A stretch of 64,000 nt of DNA from Candidatus Poribacteria bacterium (GTDB taxonomy: Bacteria; Poribacteria; WGA-4E; JAJDTR01), in contig JAPPIK010000014.1 in assembly GCA_028820655.1 (NCBI GenBank), positions 1 through 64,000 on the forward strand, written 5' to 3'. Positions 28,804-38,443 of the stretch are shown here, piece by piece. Under the pieces are notes generated by a model, which saw only the letters and a program-made list of their open reading frames with translations, was not told where the DNA came from and ran no database searches. The position numbers and the translations under genes were made by a program. Position 1 is the first letter of the stretch, and every line of letters begins with the position of its first letter.

Positions 28804-29286
28804 ATGTCACAGGTTGATAATAGCAATTCGGCGAACAATGCGTACAATCCAGTCAAAGGAAAACTCGCGTCAATGCAAGAATGTCTCACACAGTTAGCAC
28901 GGGTGCTGCCCGATAGCAAGCAGGAGTATGTAACGGCTGACCGCATGACGCACTCATTCGTAAAGAGTTGCTTTTCGATGACTTTACAGCGAGTAATTGA
29001 CATAAATCATGTTTTTATTGAGAGCCGAGGAGAGGAACTTCCGCATAACAAATTCCGTTCTTTCTTCCTGATTTGGCAAAGTGGTTCCATCGATGATGAA
29101 ACACTCGACTTTTTTAAACACGCTCTTGATTGCTACAAAAAGCTTTTAGATCCCTACAAAGATTTATCCGATTCCCAATTCTACGAAATCACGCGTGCAC
29201 TATTGAAACACGGTAGGAAATACATTGATCAGATGAATGAATTCTTTATAGGACCAAGTGAAGTCCCCTCCCTGTCTCGTACATAG
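28804..29286 (+). CDS. HepT-like (DUF86-type) helical protein without the RNase motif
   Basis: 160 residues, mostly helical. The core (DRMTHSFVKSCFSMTLQRVI to ALLKHGRKYIDQMNEF) resembles the HEPN/HepT fold of MntA-HepT modules. The catalytic R-X4-6-H motif, usually RN..VH.Y, reads KKLLDPYKDL here and has no Arg-His pair. No nucleotidyltransferase (MntA) partner is adjacent. If the assignment is right, this is a non-catalytic HEPN protein. The start ATG 28804 is well supported by GGAGGGAG upstream. The family call is from pattern only. Confidence 0.5.
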   Translation: MSQVDNSNSANNAYNPVKGKLASMQECLTQLARVLPDSKQEYVTADRMTHSFVKSCFSMTLQRVIDINHVFIESRGEELPHNKFRSFFLIWQSGSIDDETLDFFKHALDCYKKLLDPYKDLSDSQFYEITRALLKHGRKYIDQMNEFFIGPSEVPSLSRT

Positions 29287-29690
29287 TCCTCCAGCGAGAA
29301 AATCGCCGCTTATTTCGACTGATCCTACGCCCCATTCAATTCGCTAAAATTTGGAACCAGCAGGATTGGAATATTCGCATTAGGCCATGGTGCACGATCT
29401 AACAGGTAATGACTTGAGTCAGCCTCCGAAGCCGCTTGAAGAAAAAATCTCCGATATATTCCTGCATGATGCGGAAAACCAGATTGTAGAAGTGCACATC
29501 TCAACAAACTGAGGAATTGATGGCGTTACACGCGTTCCCTCGTACGAATCCTCTCTATGCGTAGTTCCTCTTTTTGTACAAATTCTCGCAAACAGCGGAA
29601 CGTAACCTAATTGACAAACGGGTTCAGTCTGACTATAATCTACCGAACTTGCCGAGAAGCGGTGACTTCATCTGTCCTTGGAGGTCAAAT
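29287..29690. other. Intergenic stretch, nothing recognised
   Basis: About 400 bp between the HepT-like gene and ribokinase. I see no gene, strong promoter or hairpin terminator in it. Confidence 0.4.
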
Positions 29691-30620
29691 ATGGAGCAAC
29701 ATAATCCAAAGGTTGTTGTGGTAGGCAGTTTCAATATGGACCTCGTAATCAAATCCGAACGGAGACCGCAAAAAGGCGAAACGCTTATTGGCGAGGAGTT
29801 CGGAATGTTCATCGGAGGAAAGGGTTCCAATCAAGCGATTGCCGCATCAAGGTTGGGCGCCGATGTTACTATGATTGGGCGTTTAGGCACAGATCTGTTC
29901 GGCGAAACATTCCTTTCTGAATTCGCGAAGGAAAAAATTAATACCGGCTTCGTAGTCCATGACGCGTCAGTTGGCACGGGCGTTGCGTCGCCTGTCATTG
30001 ACGCGGATGGCGATAACAGTATTATAATTGTTCCTCGAGCCAATATGCGTCTTGACGTAGAAGACGTGGAGCGTGCGTCGAGCAAAATCGCAGATGCCGA
30101 TGTTCTTCTTTTGCAACTGGAAGTCCCAATTAAGGCTTCCCAAAGGGCGGCAGAAATTGCTAGATCCAATGGAGTGGAAGTCATTCTGAACCCTGCGCCG
30201 GCGTGCGAACTGCCGGATGATTTCCTCGGATTGGTGGATGTTCTGATTCCAAACGAAGTAGAAACCGAATTCCTCTCAAAAGTTACGGTTGCCGACGATG
30301 AAGGCGCGCGGCTCGCGGCGCAAGTTCTGTTTGAGAAAGGCATCTCGACGATAGTTTTGACGTTAGGTAGTCGAGGCGCATTGCTTCTCACCAGCCAACA
30401 GAGCGACCTAGTTCCTGCATATAATGTCAAGGTCGTGGACACAACGGCTGCGGGTGACGCATTCTGCGGAGCATTAGCTACTGCTTTGGCAGATGGAAAG
30501 AGGATTTTCGATGCGGTGGCTTTTGCAAACGCGGCAGGTGCTTTGGCGGTAACAGTGCTCGGTGCCGCACCTTCAATGCCGACTGCCGATCAAGTCCATG
30601 CGTTATTGTCAGCCAACTAA
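29691..30620 (+). CDS. rbsK: Ribokinase (PfkB family sugar kinase)
   Basis: 309 residues. PfkB signatures are present at both ends: VVGSFNMDLV and FIGGKGSNQAIAASRLGADV (first signature), DTTAAGDAFCGALATAL (second signature with the catalytic Asp and the anion hole). It phosphorylates ribose or a similar sugar with ATP. ATG 29691 is chosen over an in-frame start at 29574, because GGAGG lies at 29680-29684 and the protein then begins at the usual family position. No ribose transporter is adjacent. Confidence 0.9.
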   Translation: MEQHNPKVVVVGSFNMDLVIKSERRPQKGETLIGEEFGMFIGGKGSNQAIAASRLGADVTMIGRLGTDLFGETFLSEFAKEKINTGFVVHDASVGTGVASPVIDADGDNSIIIVPRANMRLDVEDVERASSKIADADVLLLQLEVPIKASQRAAEIARSNGVEVILNPAPACELPDDFLGLVDVLIPNEVETEFLSKVTVADDEGARLAAQVLFEKGISTIVLTLGSRGALLLTSQQSDLVPAYNVKVVDTTAAGDAFCGALATALADGKRIFDAVAFANAAGALAVTVLGAAPSMPTADQVHALLSAN

Positions 30621-30685
30621 CCTTTCGTAGACTATGTGTGCTTACCACACAACTGGCAGTTACGTTCACATTGAGGTGGCGTATA

Positions 30686-33526
30686 ATGAAACCCGATAAT
30701 CGGCTTTTAACTTTCTTGGCATTTTTTGTTCTTGGGCATTACTTCATTGGAGCATTGGCTTTGAACTGCACCGCTGAAGAATGGCAGCAAGACATGAGAA
30801 ATGATTATGCCAGGGTTATCCTTGAGACGAAGAAACCAGCGGAACACCATCGGAATTTGGTCAGAAAATGGCACGAAGGCGGACATCTGCACGAATTAAT
30901 TCAGTTGTATGAAAGTAATCACCACCAATCTGCGCCATACTATTACGGGTTAGGCTATGCGAATGCTTTGCTAGGAGGGCGTGAAATGCTTAACAAGGCG
31001 CACGAGGCATTTCAGCAGGCAATTGCACTTAACCCGAGGATGGCATGGGCACATTTCAGTCTTGGCGGCCTTTACCAGCAAATGAAGTCGTACGAGAAAG
31101 CATTAGGAGCGTTGGAAACGTGTATTCGTGTGAATCCCAATTTCTATTTGGCTCACTATAAGATCGGCGAAATTCGTTTGAAGTTGGAAAGGTACGATCT
31201 TGCACTTGAAGCGTTTCGCTCGGCGCAAAACATAAACAGGAAATGGAAATTCCCTTATTACGGAATAGGACTTGTCCACTTCGCACAAGGGCGTGACAAC
31301 GAAGCATGGGACGCGTTTAGCGAGGTGATTGCTCGTGACAAGAAGTTCGCCCGAGCCCGTTTCAAACTTGGGCAGCTATTGGCCAAAAAACGGTTCTTTA
31401 AAGAAGCATTGGACCAATATAATGAAGCAACTCAATATGAGGCTGCGACCGCAAAGACTTTATACGAACTGGGCGTAATCTTTGTAGAACAAGAGAATAC
31501 ATCAGTGGGGATAAGATTGCTCAAGAATGCCATTGAAGTAGACGCAGACTTCGCTCCGGCTCATGTTCAATTGGGCGAAGTGTACTTTGTTTCTGATCGA
31601 ATCAGCCTTGCGTTAGAGCATTACAGACGGGCAATCGAGGTTGATCCAACGCTGCGGAATTTCTTCATTAACAAGCTTGAGCCGTATCACCATGGGCAGA
31701 TGTCCTCAGAGGAGGCAAGCTCCCTTCTGAAAATATCACTTGAGGTTGTACCAAACGATCCAAGAGCACATTTTTATTATGCGGAGATTGAGTCGAAAAC
31801 CGGCCGTATCGAATCTGCCATTCGCCACTATAAGGATGTTGTCACACTCATTGAGCAAGACACGCGGAATCTGGAGCTTGAACTCCAAAAGGGCAAGCTA
31901 CTAGACGCGTATCTACATCTCGGCAATCTCTATTATCGGCAAGGAGTTTTGGACAAAGCCACGACCGCGTTCCGACAAGCAATTGCACGAAACCCGGAAT
32001 TGGAAAATCATTTTTATGAGATAGGTAAAACGGAATTCGATGAAGGAGATTTCAACCAAGCCCTTACGCCTCTTGCGAAATTTCTTCTAGTCTTTCCGGA
32101 ACATGCCGATGCTACCTATCTTTTGGCGCGCAGTTATGGCGCTTTGGGAAATGTCGACGAGGCCCTGAAACTCTACCGACAGACGATTGAATTGGCACCC
32201 TCGCACACGGAGGCATTGTTCCACACGGTAGAAATCTACCGTAATCGGAGTGATTTGCCTAATGCACTCAAAATGCTGAAAAAGCTAATTGACATCGATC
32301 CAGATAACTCCGAGACTCACTATCTCTCTGCTGTTGTCAATTTGGAACTTGATCGCCATGACGACGCTCTTCTCGCATTTCTAGCGACTTCAAGCCTTGC
32401 CCCAAACCGTGCCGACGCCCATTATCAAGCGGGACTCTTATACGAAAAGAAGGGTGATATTGACAACGCCGTGAAGAAATATGAGCGCACAATCACGCTA
32501 GACGCGCAGAATGCGGCTCCATTCTTTAGGCTAGGCTCAATCTATCTCAAACGCGGCGACAAAGACAATGCGACACGGGTCTATGAGCCAGCACTGGAGA
32601 TTGAGCCCGACCATCCTCAGGAACAGTACGATCTTGCTGTTATCTTTGAGGAACGGGAAGAGAGCGAGAAGTCCATCAAACATTTCGGTTTGGCAAATCA
32701 ATTCGACAGCACAAATTTCGAGTGGCATTTTCGTTACGCACGTCTATTGACACGGCATGCAGAAACTCTGGAGGATTATGACGATTACGCGGCGTTGGCG
32801 ATTCAAGAATATACAGCGACGGCGGCGCTCAAACCTGACCATGCCGAAGCGTATTTCTACCGTGGGTTAGTTGCTCGAAAATACAAACAGATTGGCGATA
32901 AACTATATCGTAGCAGCGAGATAGCTCAAGATTTTGAGCAGGTTATAAAATTGCAGCCAAACAACCCTGATGCACATTACTACCTTGGCTTATCATTTGT
33001 GGATCTTGATGAGTGGCAAAAGGCCAAGCATTCATTCAAAAAAGTTCTGATGCTAGACTCCAAATTCCCTGGTGCGAACTTACAACTAGGTTTAATCGAG
33101 GAACGAGAACAGAGATATAAAAAAGCCATCGAACACTATCAAGCCGAAGTTGCAATTGGTTCGGAGTCCGCAATGGTTTACCAGCACTTGGGCGACCTGT
33201 ACAGTTCATACCTGTTGGATTTCGGACGGGCAGAAGCGGCGTTCCAAAAAGCTCTCGAAATAGAACCCAATCATGTGCCCACTCTTCTAAATTATGGGAA
33301 CGCACTCTATAATCTAAATCGCTTGGGAGCGGCTGCAGAGCAATTCGAATTAGCGTTGCAACTTGATCCAAGAGATTTAACAGCCAATTACAACCTAGCA
33401 CTGATATATGAATATTCAGGAAAGAAACAGCAAGCCTTGGGACGCTGGAAACGCTTTCTTAAGTTAAACCCGCCCGCACAGTGGAAATCGGACGCCGAGC
33501 GGCATGTGCAACAACTGCAGCAATAA
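30686..33526 (+). CDS. Exported protein of more than twenty TPR repeats
   Basis: 946 residues from ATG 30686 (GAGGTGG upstream). A signal peptide or N-terminal anchor (about 1-27, FLAFFVLGHYFIGALALNC) precedes an almost unbroken run of tetratricopeptide repeats to the C-terminus, with the canonical W/L-G-Y-A-F-A-P spacing (for example AHFSLGGLYQQMKSYEKALG and AHYYLGLSFVDLDEWQKAKH). TPR superhelices are protein-binding scaffolds. Likely a periplasmic or outer-envelope assembly scaffold; the partner is not evident. The start at 30638 would put a long, non-hydrophobic extension before the signal peptide. Confidence 0.88.
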   Translation: MKPDNRLLTFLAFFVLGHYFIGALALNCTAEEWQQDMRNDYARVILETKKPAEHHRNLVRKWHEGGHLHELIQLYESNHHQSAPYYYGLGYANALLGGREMLNKAHEAFQQAIALNPRMAWAHFSLGGLYQQMKSYEKALGALETCIRVNPNFYLAHYKIGEIRLKLERYDLALEAFRSAQNINRKWKFPYYGIGLVHFAQGRDNEAWDAFSEVIARDKKFARARFKLGQLLAKKRFFKEALDQYNEATQYEAATAKTLYELGVIFVEQENTSVGIRLLKNAIEVDADFAPAHVQLGEVYFVSDRISLALEHYRRAIEVDPTLRNFFINKLEPYHHGQMSSEEASSLLKISLEVVPNDPRAHFYYAEIESKTGRIESAIRHYKDVVTLIEQDTRNLELELQKGKLLDAYLHLGNLYYRQGVLDKATTAFRQAIARNPELENHFYEIGKTEFDEGDFNQALTPLAKFLLVFPEHADATYLLARSYGALGNVDEALKLYRQTIELAPSHTEALFHTVEIYRNRSDLPNALKMLKKLIDIDPDNSETHYLSAVVNLELDRHDDALLAFLATSSLAPNRADAHYQAGLLYEKKGDIDNAVKKYERTITLDAQNAAPFFRLGSIYLKRGDKDNATRVYEPALEIEPDHPQEQYDLAVIFEEREESEKSIKHFGLANQFDSTNFEWHFRYARLLTRHAETLEDYDDYAALAIQEYTATAALKPDHAEAYFYRGLVARKYKQIGDKLYRSSEIAQDFEQVIKLQPNNPDAHYYLGLSFVDLDEWQKAKHSFKKVLMLDSKFPGANLQLGLIEEREQRYKKAIEHYQAEVAIGSESAMVYQHLGDLYSSYLLDFGRAEAAFQKALEIEPNHVPTLLNYGNALYNLNRLGAAAEQFELALQLDPRDLTANYNLALIYEYSGKKQQALGRWKRFLKLNPPAQWKSDAERHVQQLQQ

Positions 33527-33691
33527 ACCGCCTTTTTCCCTAGGACGACCCTCACGGTCGAGTCTTACCCATCAATTAACGCAACGTTGACGACATGAAT
33601 TCACCAATCCGGAGGTCGCGAAGTCACAGGGCGGCTTGAGTCGGATTGCGCGGTTTCAAAGTAGATTTTGATTGCCGGGAGTTCCTCTGTG

Positions 33692-34483
33692 ATGACAGAG
33701 CACGAGATTCGTTACGGACTGCGAACTCGGGTCATCGGACAGTCGATTGAGATTTATAGTCGAGTGGAATCGACCAATCAGCTTGCCTTGCGGCGCGGCT
33801 ACGCCGGTGCAGCGGAGGGCACGATCGTCTTAGCGGAGTACCAGACTGCGGGACGTGGTCGCCATGGAAGAGTGTGGCATTCGCCCCATGGATCCAGTCT
33901 TCTCGCCTCGCTGATATTACGCCATCGACTCTTACCGAACCAGCTCGGAATCCCAAGTTTAATGGGGGCTGTTTCCATAACGAATGCTCTTCGAGAACTG
34001 CTCAATCTCCCTGCGATGATCAGGTGGCCAAATGATGTGTTGGTTTGTGGAAAAAAAATTTCCGGTGTGCTCGCAGAATTAGACTACGATCAGAATCAAC
34101 GACCGTTCTTCATTGTCGGGTTTGGAGTGAACGTCAACATTGCTTCCGCCGAATTCCCTTTATCACTTCGTTCTTCGGCTACTTCCATTCAAATCGAATT
34201 TGGCCGTAATGTATCCCGTGTTTCAGTTCTCCGCGCTATCTTGCATCATCTGGAAGAGATTTATTCGAACTTGAAACTAGGCAGCACAGCACCTATTATC
34301 GATTGTGCAACGGATCTGTCCACTACAATTGGAAAGAAGGTACAGCTTGAGACGCTCGACGGATCCTTCAACGGAATAGCGGAGCGAATTGATGCCGAGG
34401 GTAAACTCACACTTCGCGATCAATCAGGTCGGTTACACCTATTCTCAAGCGGAGATGTGGTTCACGCGGAAGATTGCGTTTGA
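33692..34483 (+). CDS. birA: Biotin-[acetyl-CoA-carboxylase] ligase, monofunctional
   Basis: About 263 residues. It attaches biotin to the acetyl-CoA carboxylase carrier protein through biotinyl-AMP. Motifs: ESTNQLALRRG, the ATP/biotin loop AGRGRHGRVWHSP, RWPNDVLVCGKKISGVLAE, and GFGVNVN. The N-terminal DNA-binding domain of E. coli BirA is absent, so it should not repress biotin genes. ATG 33692 or GTG 33689 both fit GGGAG at about 33677-33681; an upstream TTG at 33668 is less likely. Confidence 0.92.
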   Translation: MTEHEIRYGLRTRVIGQSIEIYSRVESTNQLALRRGYAGAAEGTIVLAEYQTAGRGRHGRVWHSPHGSSLLASLILRHRLLPNQLGIPSLMGAVSITNALRELLNLPAMIRWPNDVLVCGKKISGVLAELDYDQNQRPFFIVGFGVNVNIASAEFPLSLRSSATSIQIEFGRNVSRVSVLRAILHHLEEIYSNLKLGSTAPIIDCATDLSTTIGKKVQLETLDGSFNGIAERIDAEGKLTLRDQSGRLHLFSSGDVVHAEDCV

Positions 34484-34574
34484 TATCCGAAAAGGTTAGC
34501 ACCCACAGTCTTGTAACCTGCGATCCATTGAGGAATTCCCACTGTGGAACCGCAATTGAAACAACCCTGTGAAT

Positions 34575-36479
34575 ATGGAAAATAAAGACACGTCCACTCG
34601 CCTAAATATTGACTCGAAATACCGTGCTCTACAAGGCGGCTGGAAATGGCTTTTCGAGTCGATTGCCGTGATGTTCGTGCTTTTTTATGTTCTGGGTGCG
34701 GGCTTCGGCACGCCTGGGGAAGAATATCACGTAGGGCTTTATCTACTCCTCACATTCCTACTGATTGGAATCTTTTACCGCTTCAACCTGAACTCTCCCT
34801 CTTCCAGACCCTCTGTGGTGGATGTCGTTCTCCTCGGATTGACGGTGTTAGCCATCGGGTATTGGATTCTTGAATACAAGACGCTTGCCAACCGCGCCGG
34901 TGCGTATAACAAGCTGGATGTAATTGTTGGCGCTGTCGCGCTGATACTCAGTTTGGAATTTTCCCGGCGTACCGTCGGCTGGGCACTAACAATTATAGCG
35001 GGAGTCGCCATTCTGTATGCCCTATTCGGCAGGTCAATGCCAGCCGCCATTGAACACAAGGGTTTCACGTTACAGAGAATCGTCGAATACAGCTTCTTTA
35101 GCCAAGCCGGTATTTTTGGCATTATGGCAAACGTGATGGCGACCTATGTCATTCTCTTCATCTTCTTCGGCGCGTTTCTAGAAAAATCCGGCGTAGGGCA
35201 GTTTTTCATTGACCTGCCCATGGCTTTAGCGGGGAAGTCGATAGGGGGACCTGCCAAAGTAGCCATTACCGCGTCTGGATTCTTCGGATCCGTAGCCGGA
35301 AGCGCGATTGCTAACACCGTCGCGACCGGCGCGTTTACAATTCCGCTGATGAAGCGCACAGGATTTCGACCCCATGTTGCCGGTGCGGTTGAAGCCACCG
35401 CTTCTGTCGGAGGTCAATTCTTGCCGCCAGTAATGGGTGCTGGCGCATTCATTATGGCGGAGCGCACAGAACTTCCTTACAGCCACATTGCTCTTATTTC
35501 GGTGGCTCCGGCACTGCTTTACTTTTTCGCCGTTTGGGTAATGGTGCATTTAGAAGCAAAGAAGTGGAACATCAAGGGATTGCCGAAAGAAGACTTACCT
35601 CAACTCCTTCCGCTACTTAAGCGCCAATGGTATTGCTTGGTGCCCTTGCTTATACTAATTGCAACTCTGATTTCCGGTTCCACCGCGTCCAAAGCAGCTT
35701 TTTTTGCTATATTAGCTACTATTGTAGTGAGTTACATTCGACCGGATACCCGCCTCACGCCAAGACGGCTGTGGGAAGCGATGGTTTTGGGAGCACGGAA
35801 TTCATTGGCAATTGGGGGCGCAGTTGGTTGCATTGGCATTATCATCGCTGTTATCGATCTCACAGGATTAGGGCGAATCTTCCCTGACCTTGTGTTGTCA
35901 ATTGCCGGCAATAATGGTGTGATCGCTATTCTGCTACTGGCGGTAGCGTCATTGGTGTTGGGAATGGGAATTCCCGTGACCGCGGCGTATCTCATAACTT
36001 CTGAGCTTGCAGTCCCGATACTTACAAGCCCGGAAATGGGTATTTCCTTCGTTGCCGCGCACCTAATCATATTTTGGCTAAGCCAAGATTCGAATATTAC
36101 GCCGCCTGTCGCATTAGGGGCATACGCAGGTGCGGCGATTGCTAGATCCAATCCATGGCAGACCGGGTGGGCCTGTTTTAAGTTTGCCAAGCTTCTTTAC
36201 GTCATGCCGTTACTGTTCGCATACACGCACATCCTCATGGATGGCACGCTCATTCAGAATATTTTGTCTGTTACTACCGCGGTAGTAGGAACGTTCATAT
36301 TCTCGCTGGTTACGATGGGATATTTTGTCCGAAAAACGCGGTGGATGGAGTGGATTGCGCTTGCTGTCGCGGCGTTTTTGGCATTCATTTATAATTTTGT
36401 TACGTTCGTGATCGCATTGGGCTTACTGGCAGCAGTGTATGTCATACAGAAACGCCCCAAGTTGCAGCCGCGTGATTGA
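34575..36479 (+). CDS. TRAP transporter fused permease (TAXI type)
   Basis: 634 residues and about 16 membrane helices, with the small and large TRAP permease parts fused. Typical TAXI-type blocks: GPAKVAITASGFFGSVAGSA, GAFTIPLMKRTGFRPHVAGA, ASVGGQFLPPVMGAGAFIMA and VLGMGIPVTAAYLI. It drives uptake of organic acids with a sodium or proton gradient, but needs a periplasmic TAXI binding protein, which is not found in the window. ATG 34575 is preferred over GTG 34569. Confidence 0.92.
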   Translation: MENKDTSTRLNIDSKYRALQGGWKWLFESIAVMFVLFYVLGAGFGTPGEEYHVGLYLLLTFLLIGIFYRFNLNSPSSRPSVVDVVLLGLTVLAIGYWILEYKTLANRAGAYNKLDVIVGAVALILSLEFSRRTVGWALTIIAGVAILYALFGRSMPAAIEHKGFTLQRIVEYSFFSQAGIFGIMANVMATYVILFIFFGAFLEKSGVGQFFIDLPMALAGKSIGGPAKVAITASGFFGSVAGSAIANTVATGAFTIPLMKRTGFRPHVAGAVEATASVGGQFLPPVMGAGAFIMAERTELPYSHIALISVAPALLYFFAVWVMVHLEAKKWNIKGLPKEDLPQLLPLLKRQWYCLVPLLILIATLISGSTASKAAFFAILATIVVSYIRPDTRLTPRRLWEAMVLGARNSLAIGGAVGCIGIIIAVIDLTGLGRIFPDLVLSIAGNNGVIAILLLAVASLVLGMGIPVTAAYLITSELAVPILTSPEMGISFVAAHLIIFWLSQDSNITPPVALGAYAGAAIARSNPWQTGWACFKFAKLLYVMPLLFAYTHILMDGTLIQNILSVTTAVVGTFIFSLVTMGYFVRKTRWMEWIALAVAAFLAFIYNFVTFVIALGLLAAVYVIQKRPKLQPRD

Positions 36480-36545
36480 TAGTGGAACTCAAGGAATCGG
36501 GTGAATCTTTACTTTTTCTGTGAATGTGATAGCAATATTCATTGC

Positions 36546-37211
36546 ATGGAAGCCAATTTATTGACCAACAAAAAACGCCCTCCAATCGACTTCAAGCTAT
36601 ACGCGATCACCGACAGATGGATATGTGAACCGCGCCCACTATATGACGTGATTCGCGAGCTTTTGGACGTAGGTGTGACAGCGATTCAGCTTCGTGAAAA
36701 AGATCTGGGAGACTTAGAATTCTACAGTTTGGCTGCACCGATTGCGGAGCTTTGCCACACATATTCAGCACGGTTGTTTGTTAATTCACGGGTCAAAATC
36801 GCATTGGAGCTTGAAGTCGCCGGGTTACACTTTCCAGCTAATGCACCCGGAGGGGAGCGCATCAAGACACAAGCGGGGAAAAATCTGCTAATCGGCGGTT
36901 CTATTCACAGTCTTAGTGAAGCACTAGCGCGGGAGAAGGATGGCGTCGACTTTGTCACTTACAGTCCAATATTCACCACTGCAAGCAAACCGGGATATGG
37001 CCCCGCCGTAGGATTAAAAGGGCTGAACACTTTGGCATCAGCGATTGATACCCCCATCTTCGCATTAGGGGGAGTTTCTCCCGATCACGTGTCGGAGTGC
37101 ATGGAGGCTGGAGCGTATGGTGTGGCGGCGATGTCGTCGCTGATGTTGCCGGAGACAGGCGGAACCCAGGCGCGGGAATATCTAACCGAATTAGAGAGAT
37201 ACAATTCTTGA
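36546..37211 (+). CDS. thiE: Thiamine-phosphate synthase / TenI family protein
   Basis: 221 residues from ATG 36546; an in-frame start at 36501 would add 15 residues without homology-like character. TIM-barrel signatures: KLYAITDRW, GVTAIQLREKDLGD, GGSIHSLSEAL, VTYSPIFTTASKPGYGP, IFALGGVSPD. In ThiE two Asp residues hold Mg-pyrophosphate in IINDRVD and GVHLGQED; here these read LFVNSRVKIA and GLHFPANAP, so both acids are missing. That points to TenI (aminopyrimidine aromatase) or a catalytically altered ThiE. The tight link to thiD (4 bp) supports a role in thiamine synthesis. Confidence 0.8.
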   Translation: MEANLLTNKKRPPIDFKLYAITDRWICEPRPLYDVIRELLDVGVTAIQLREKDLGDLEFYSLAAPIAELCHTYSARLFVNSRVKIALELEVAGLHFPANAPGGERIKTQAGKNLLIGGSIHSLSEALAREKDGVDFVTYSPIFTTASKPGYGPAVGLKGLNTLASAIDTPIFALGGVSPDHVSECMEAGAYGVAAMSSLMLPETGGTQAREYLTELERYNS

Positions 37212-37215
37212 TAAG

Positions 37216-38025
37216 ATGATACAGGTTCTAACCATCGCGGGTTCTGATTCAGGAGGGGGTGCTGGCGTTCAGGCTGACATCAAATCTATTCACGCGAATG
37301 GCGGCTTTGCGATGTCCGTTCTTACGTCGGTAACGGCACAGAATTCTTTAGAAATTACGCGTGCTTACGAATTGCCAATAGACCTTATCGAGGCACAGTT
37401 TGATGCAGTTTTCACAGATTTCGAGGTGTCTGCCGTTAAAACGGGTATGTTGTCGTCTTCAACCGTTGTACAGACCGTTGCGAGGAAGTTGGGAGAAATT
37501 GAAGCAAAAAATATTGTTGTCGACCCCGTCATCTTTTCCAAGAGTAAATATTCCCTTCTTGAGACGGAGGCAATTGACATCTTGAAAGCGACTCTGATTC
37601 CTCTGGCGACACTGATTACTCCCAATTTGCATGAAGCAGAATCATTAGCGGAATGCAAGATTGAGACACTAGACGACGCGAAACGGGCCGCAAAGGTCAT
37701 CCATAACTACGGATGTAAAGCTGTGTTGGTAAAGGGCGGGCATCTGCCGGGCAATCGATCAATAGATGTCTTGTATAATGAAGGAGAATTCACACTCTTT
37801 GATGAAGCGCGGATAGAAACAAAAAATACACATGGCACGGGCTGCACCTACTCGGCAGCAATCGCGACCCGCCTTGCTCAAGGGTTAAATATGGTAGAAG
37901 CCGTAGAAACAGCGAAAGAATACATTACCAATGCCATTCGAGATGCGCTTGATATTGGACACGGGCACGGTCCCACCAACCACTTCTATTTTTTGGATAG
38001 GGACTGGCGCTCGGCAAAGTCCTAG
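37216..38025 (+). CDS. thiD: Hydroxymethylpyrimidine/phosphomethylpyrimidine kinase
   Basis: 269 residues, ribokinase-like fold. VLTIAGSDSGGGAGVQADIK at the N-terminus, VVDPVIFSKS in the middle and NTHGTGCTYSAAIATRLAQG (catalytic Cys/anion hole) at the end are diagnostic. ThiD phosphorylates HMP and HMP-P to HMP-PP for thiamine synthesis. It starts 4 bp after thiE/tenI. No TPP riboswitch is recognisable upstream of this pair. Confidence 0.96.
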   Translation: MIQVLTIAGSDSGGGAGVQADIKSIHANGGFAMSVLTSVTAQNSLEITRAYELPIDLIEAQFDAVFTDFEVSAVKTGMLSSSTVVQTVARKLGEIEAKNIVVDPVIFSKSKYSLLETEAIDILKATLIPLATLITPNLHEAESLAECKIETLDDAKRAAKVIHNYGCKAVLVKGGHLPGNRSIDVLYNEGEFTLFDEARIETKNTHGTGCTYSAAIATRLAQGLNMVEAVETAKEYITNAIRDALDIGHGHGPTNHFYFLDRDWRSAKS

Positions 38026-38059
38026 AGCAAGCGCATGACCGTGTGGAAGAGTTGGTCTG

Positions 38060-38443
38060 TTATAGCGGCTGTCTTCCGGCGAATCCAGCGTCGACATCGT
38101 GCCAATAGCGAATCTCGTCTTCGCCAAACTGCCAGCAGAGATAAACTTCTCGTCCATCTCGCAGGTGAGGAAAGTCCACAAGGCCGGGGTCTATGTTTTT
38201 TATCACACAACCGTAGGAATTTATCCGTTCGATAGCTCCACGAAACTGCGAAGATAATCGAAGAAATTCTGGCGTTTTGCGATGACCGCCGTTGAAATGT
38301 ACGTTTTCAAAAAGCGCCGACATCTCTACACCGAGAGCTTCCAACTGCTTTCGCAGAGATTTCAGTTCCAAGATGTCTTTCTCTAGCAAGGGAATAAATC
38401 GATTCGCCTCTTCGACCGTTATAGTTCTCTTTCTTTCAGGCAT
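38060..38443 (-). CDS. DUF2203 family protein
   Basis: 127 residues with an N-terminal helical part (TVEEANRFIPLLEKDILELK) and the highly conserved C-terminus LVDFPHLRDGREVYLCWQFG, EDEIRYWHDVDAGFAGRQPL that defines DUF2203. Function unknown. It is on the minus strand with its 3' end 34 bp from the convergent thiD. Confidence 0.93.
   Translation of the reverse strand: MPERKRTITVEEANRFIPLLEKDILELKSLRKQLEALGVEMSALFENVHFNGGHRKTPEFLRLSSQFRGAIERINSYGCVIKNIDPGLVDFPHLRDGREVYLCWQFGEDEIRYWHDVDAGFAGRQPL

Noticed and set aside
33541-33570. Hairpin GACC-CTCAC-GGTC after the TPR gene as a terminator
   Set aside because: Short stem and no T-tract.
36300-36546. TPP riboswitch sought upstream of thiE/thiD
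   Set aside because: The conserved CTGAGA and ACCTGATC-type elements are absent, and the upstream 240 bp are largely TRAP permease coding sequence.
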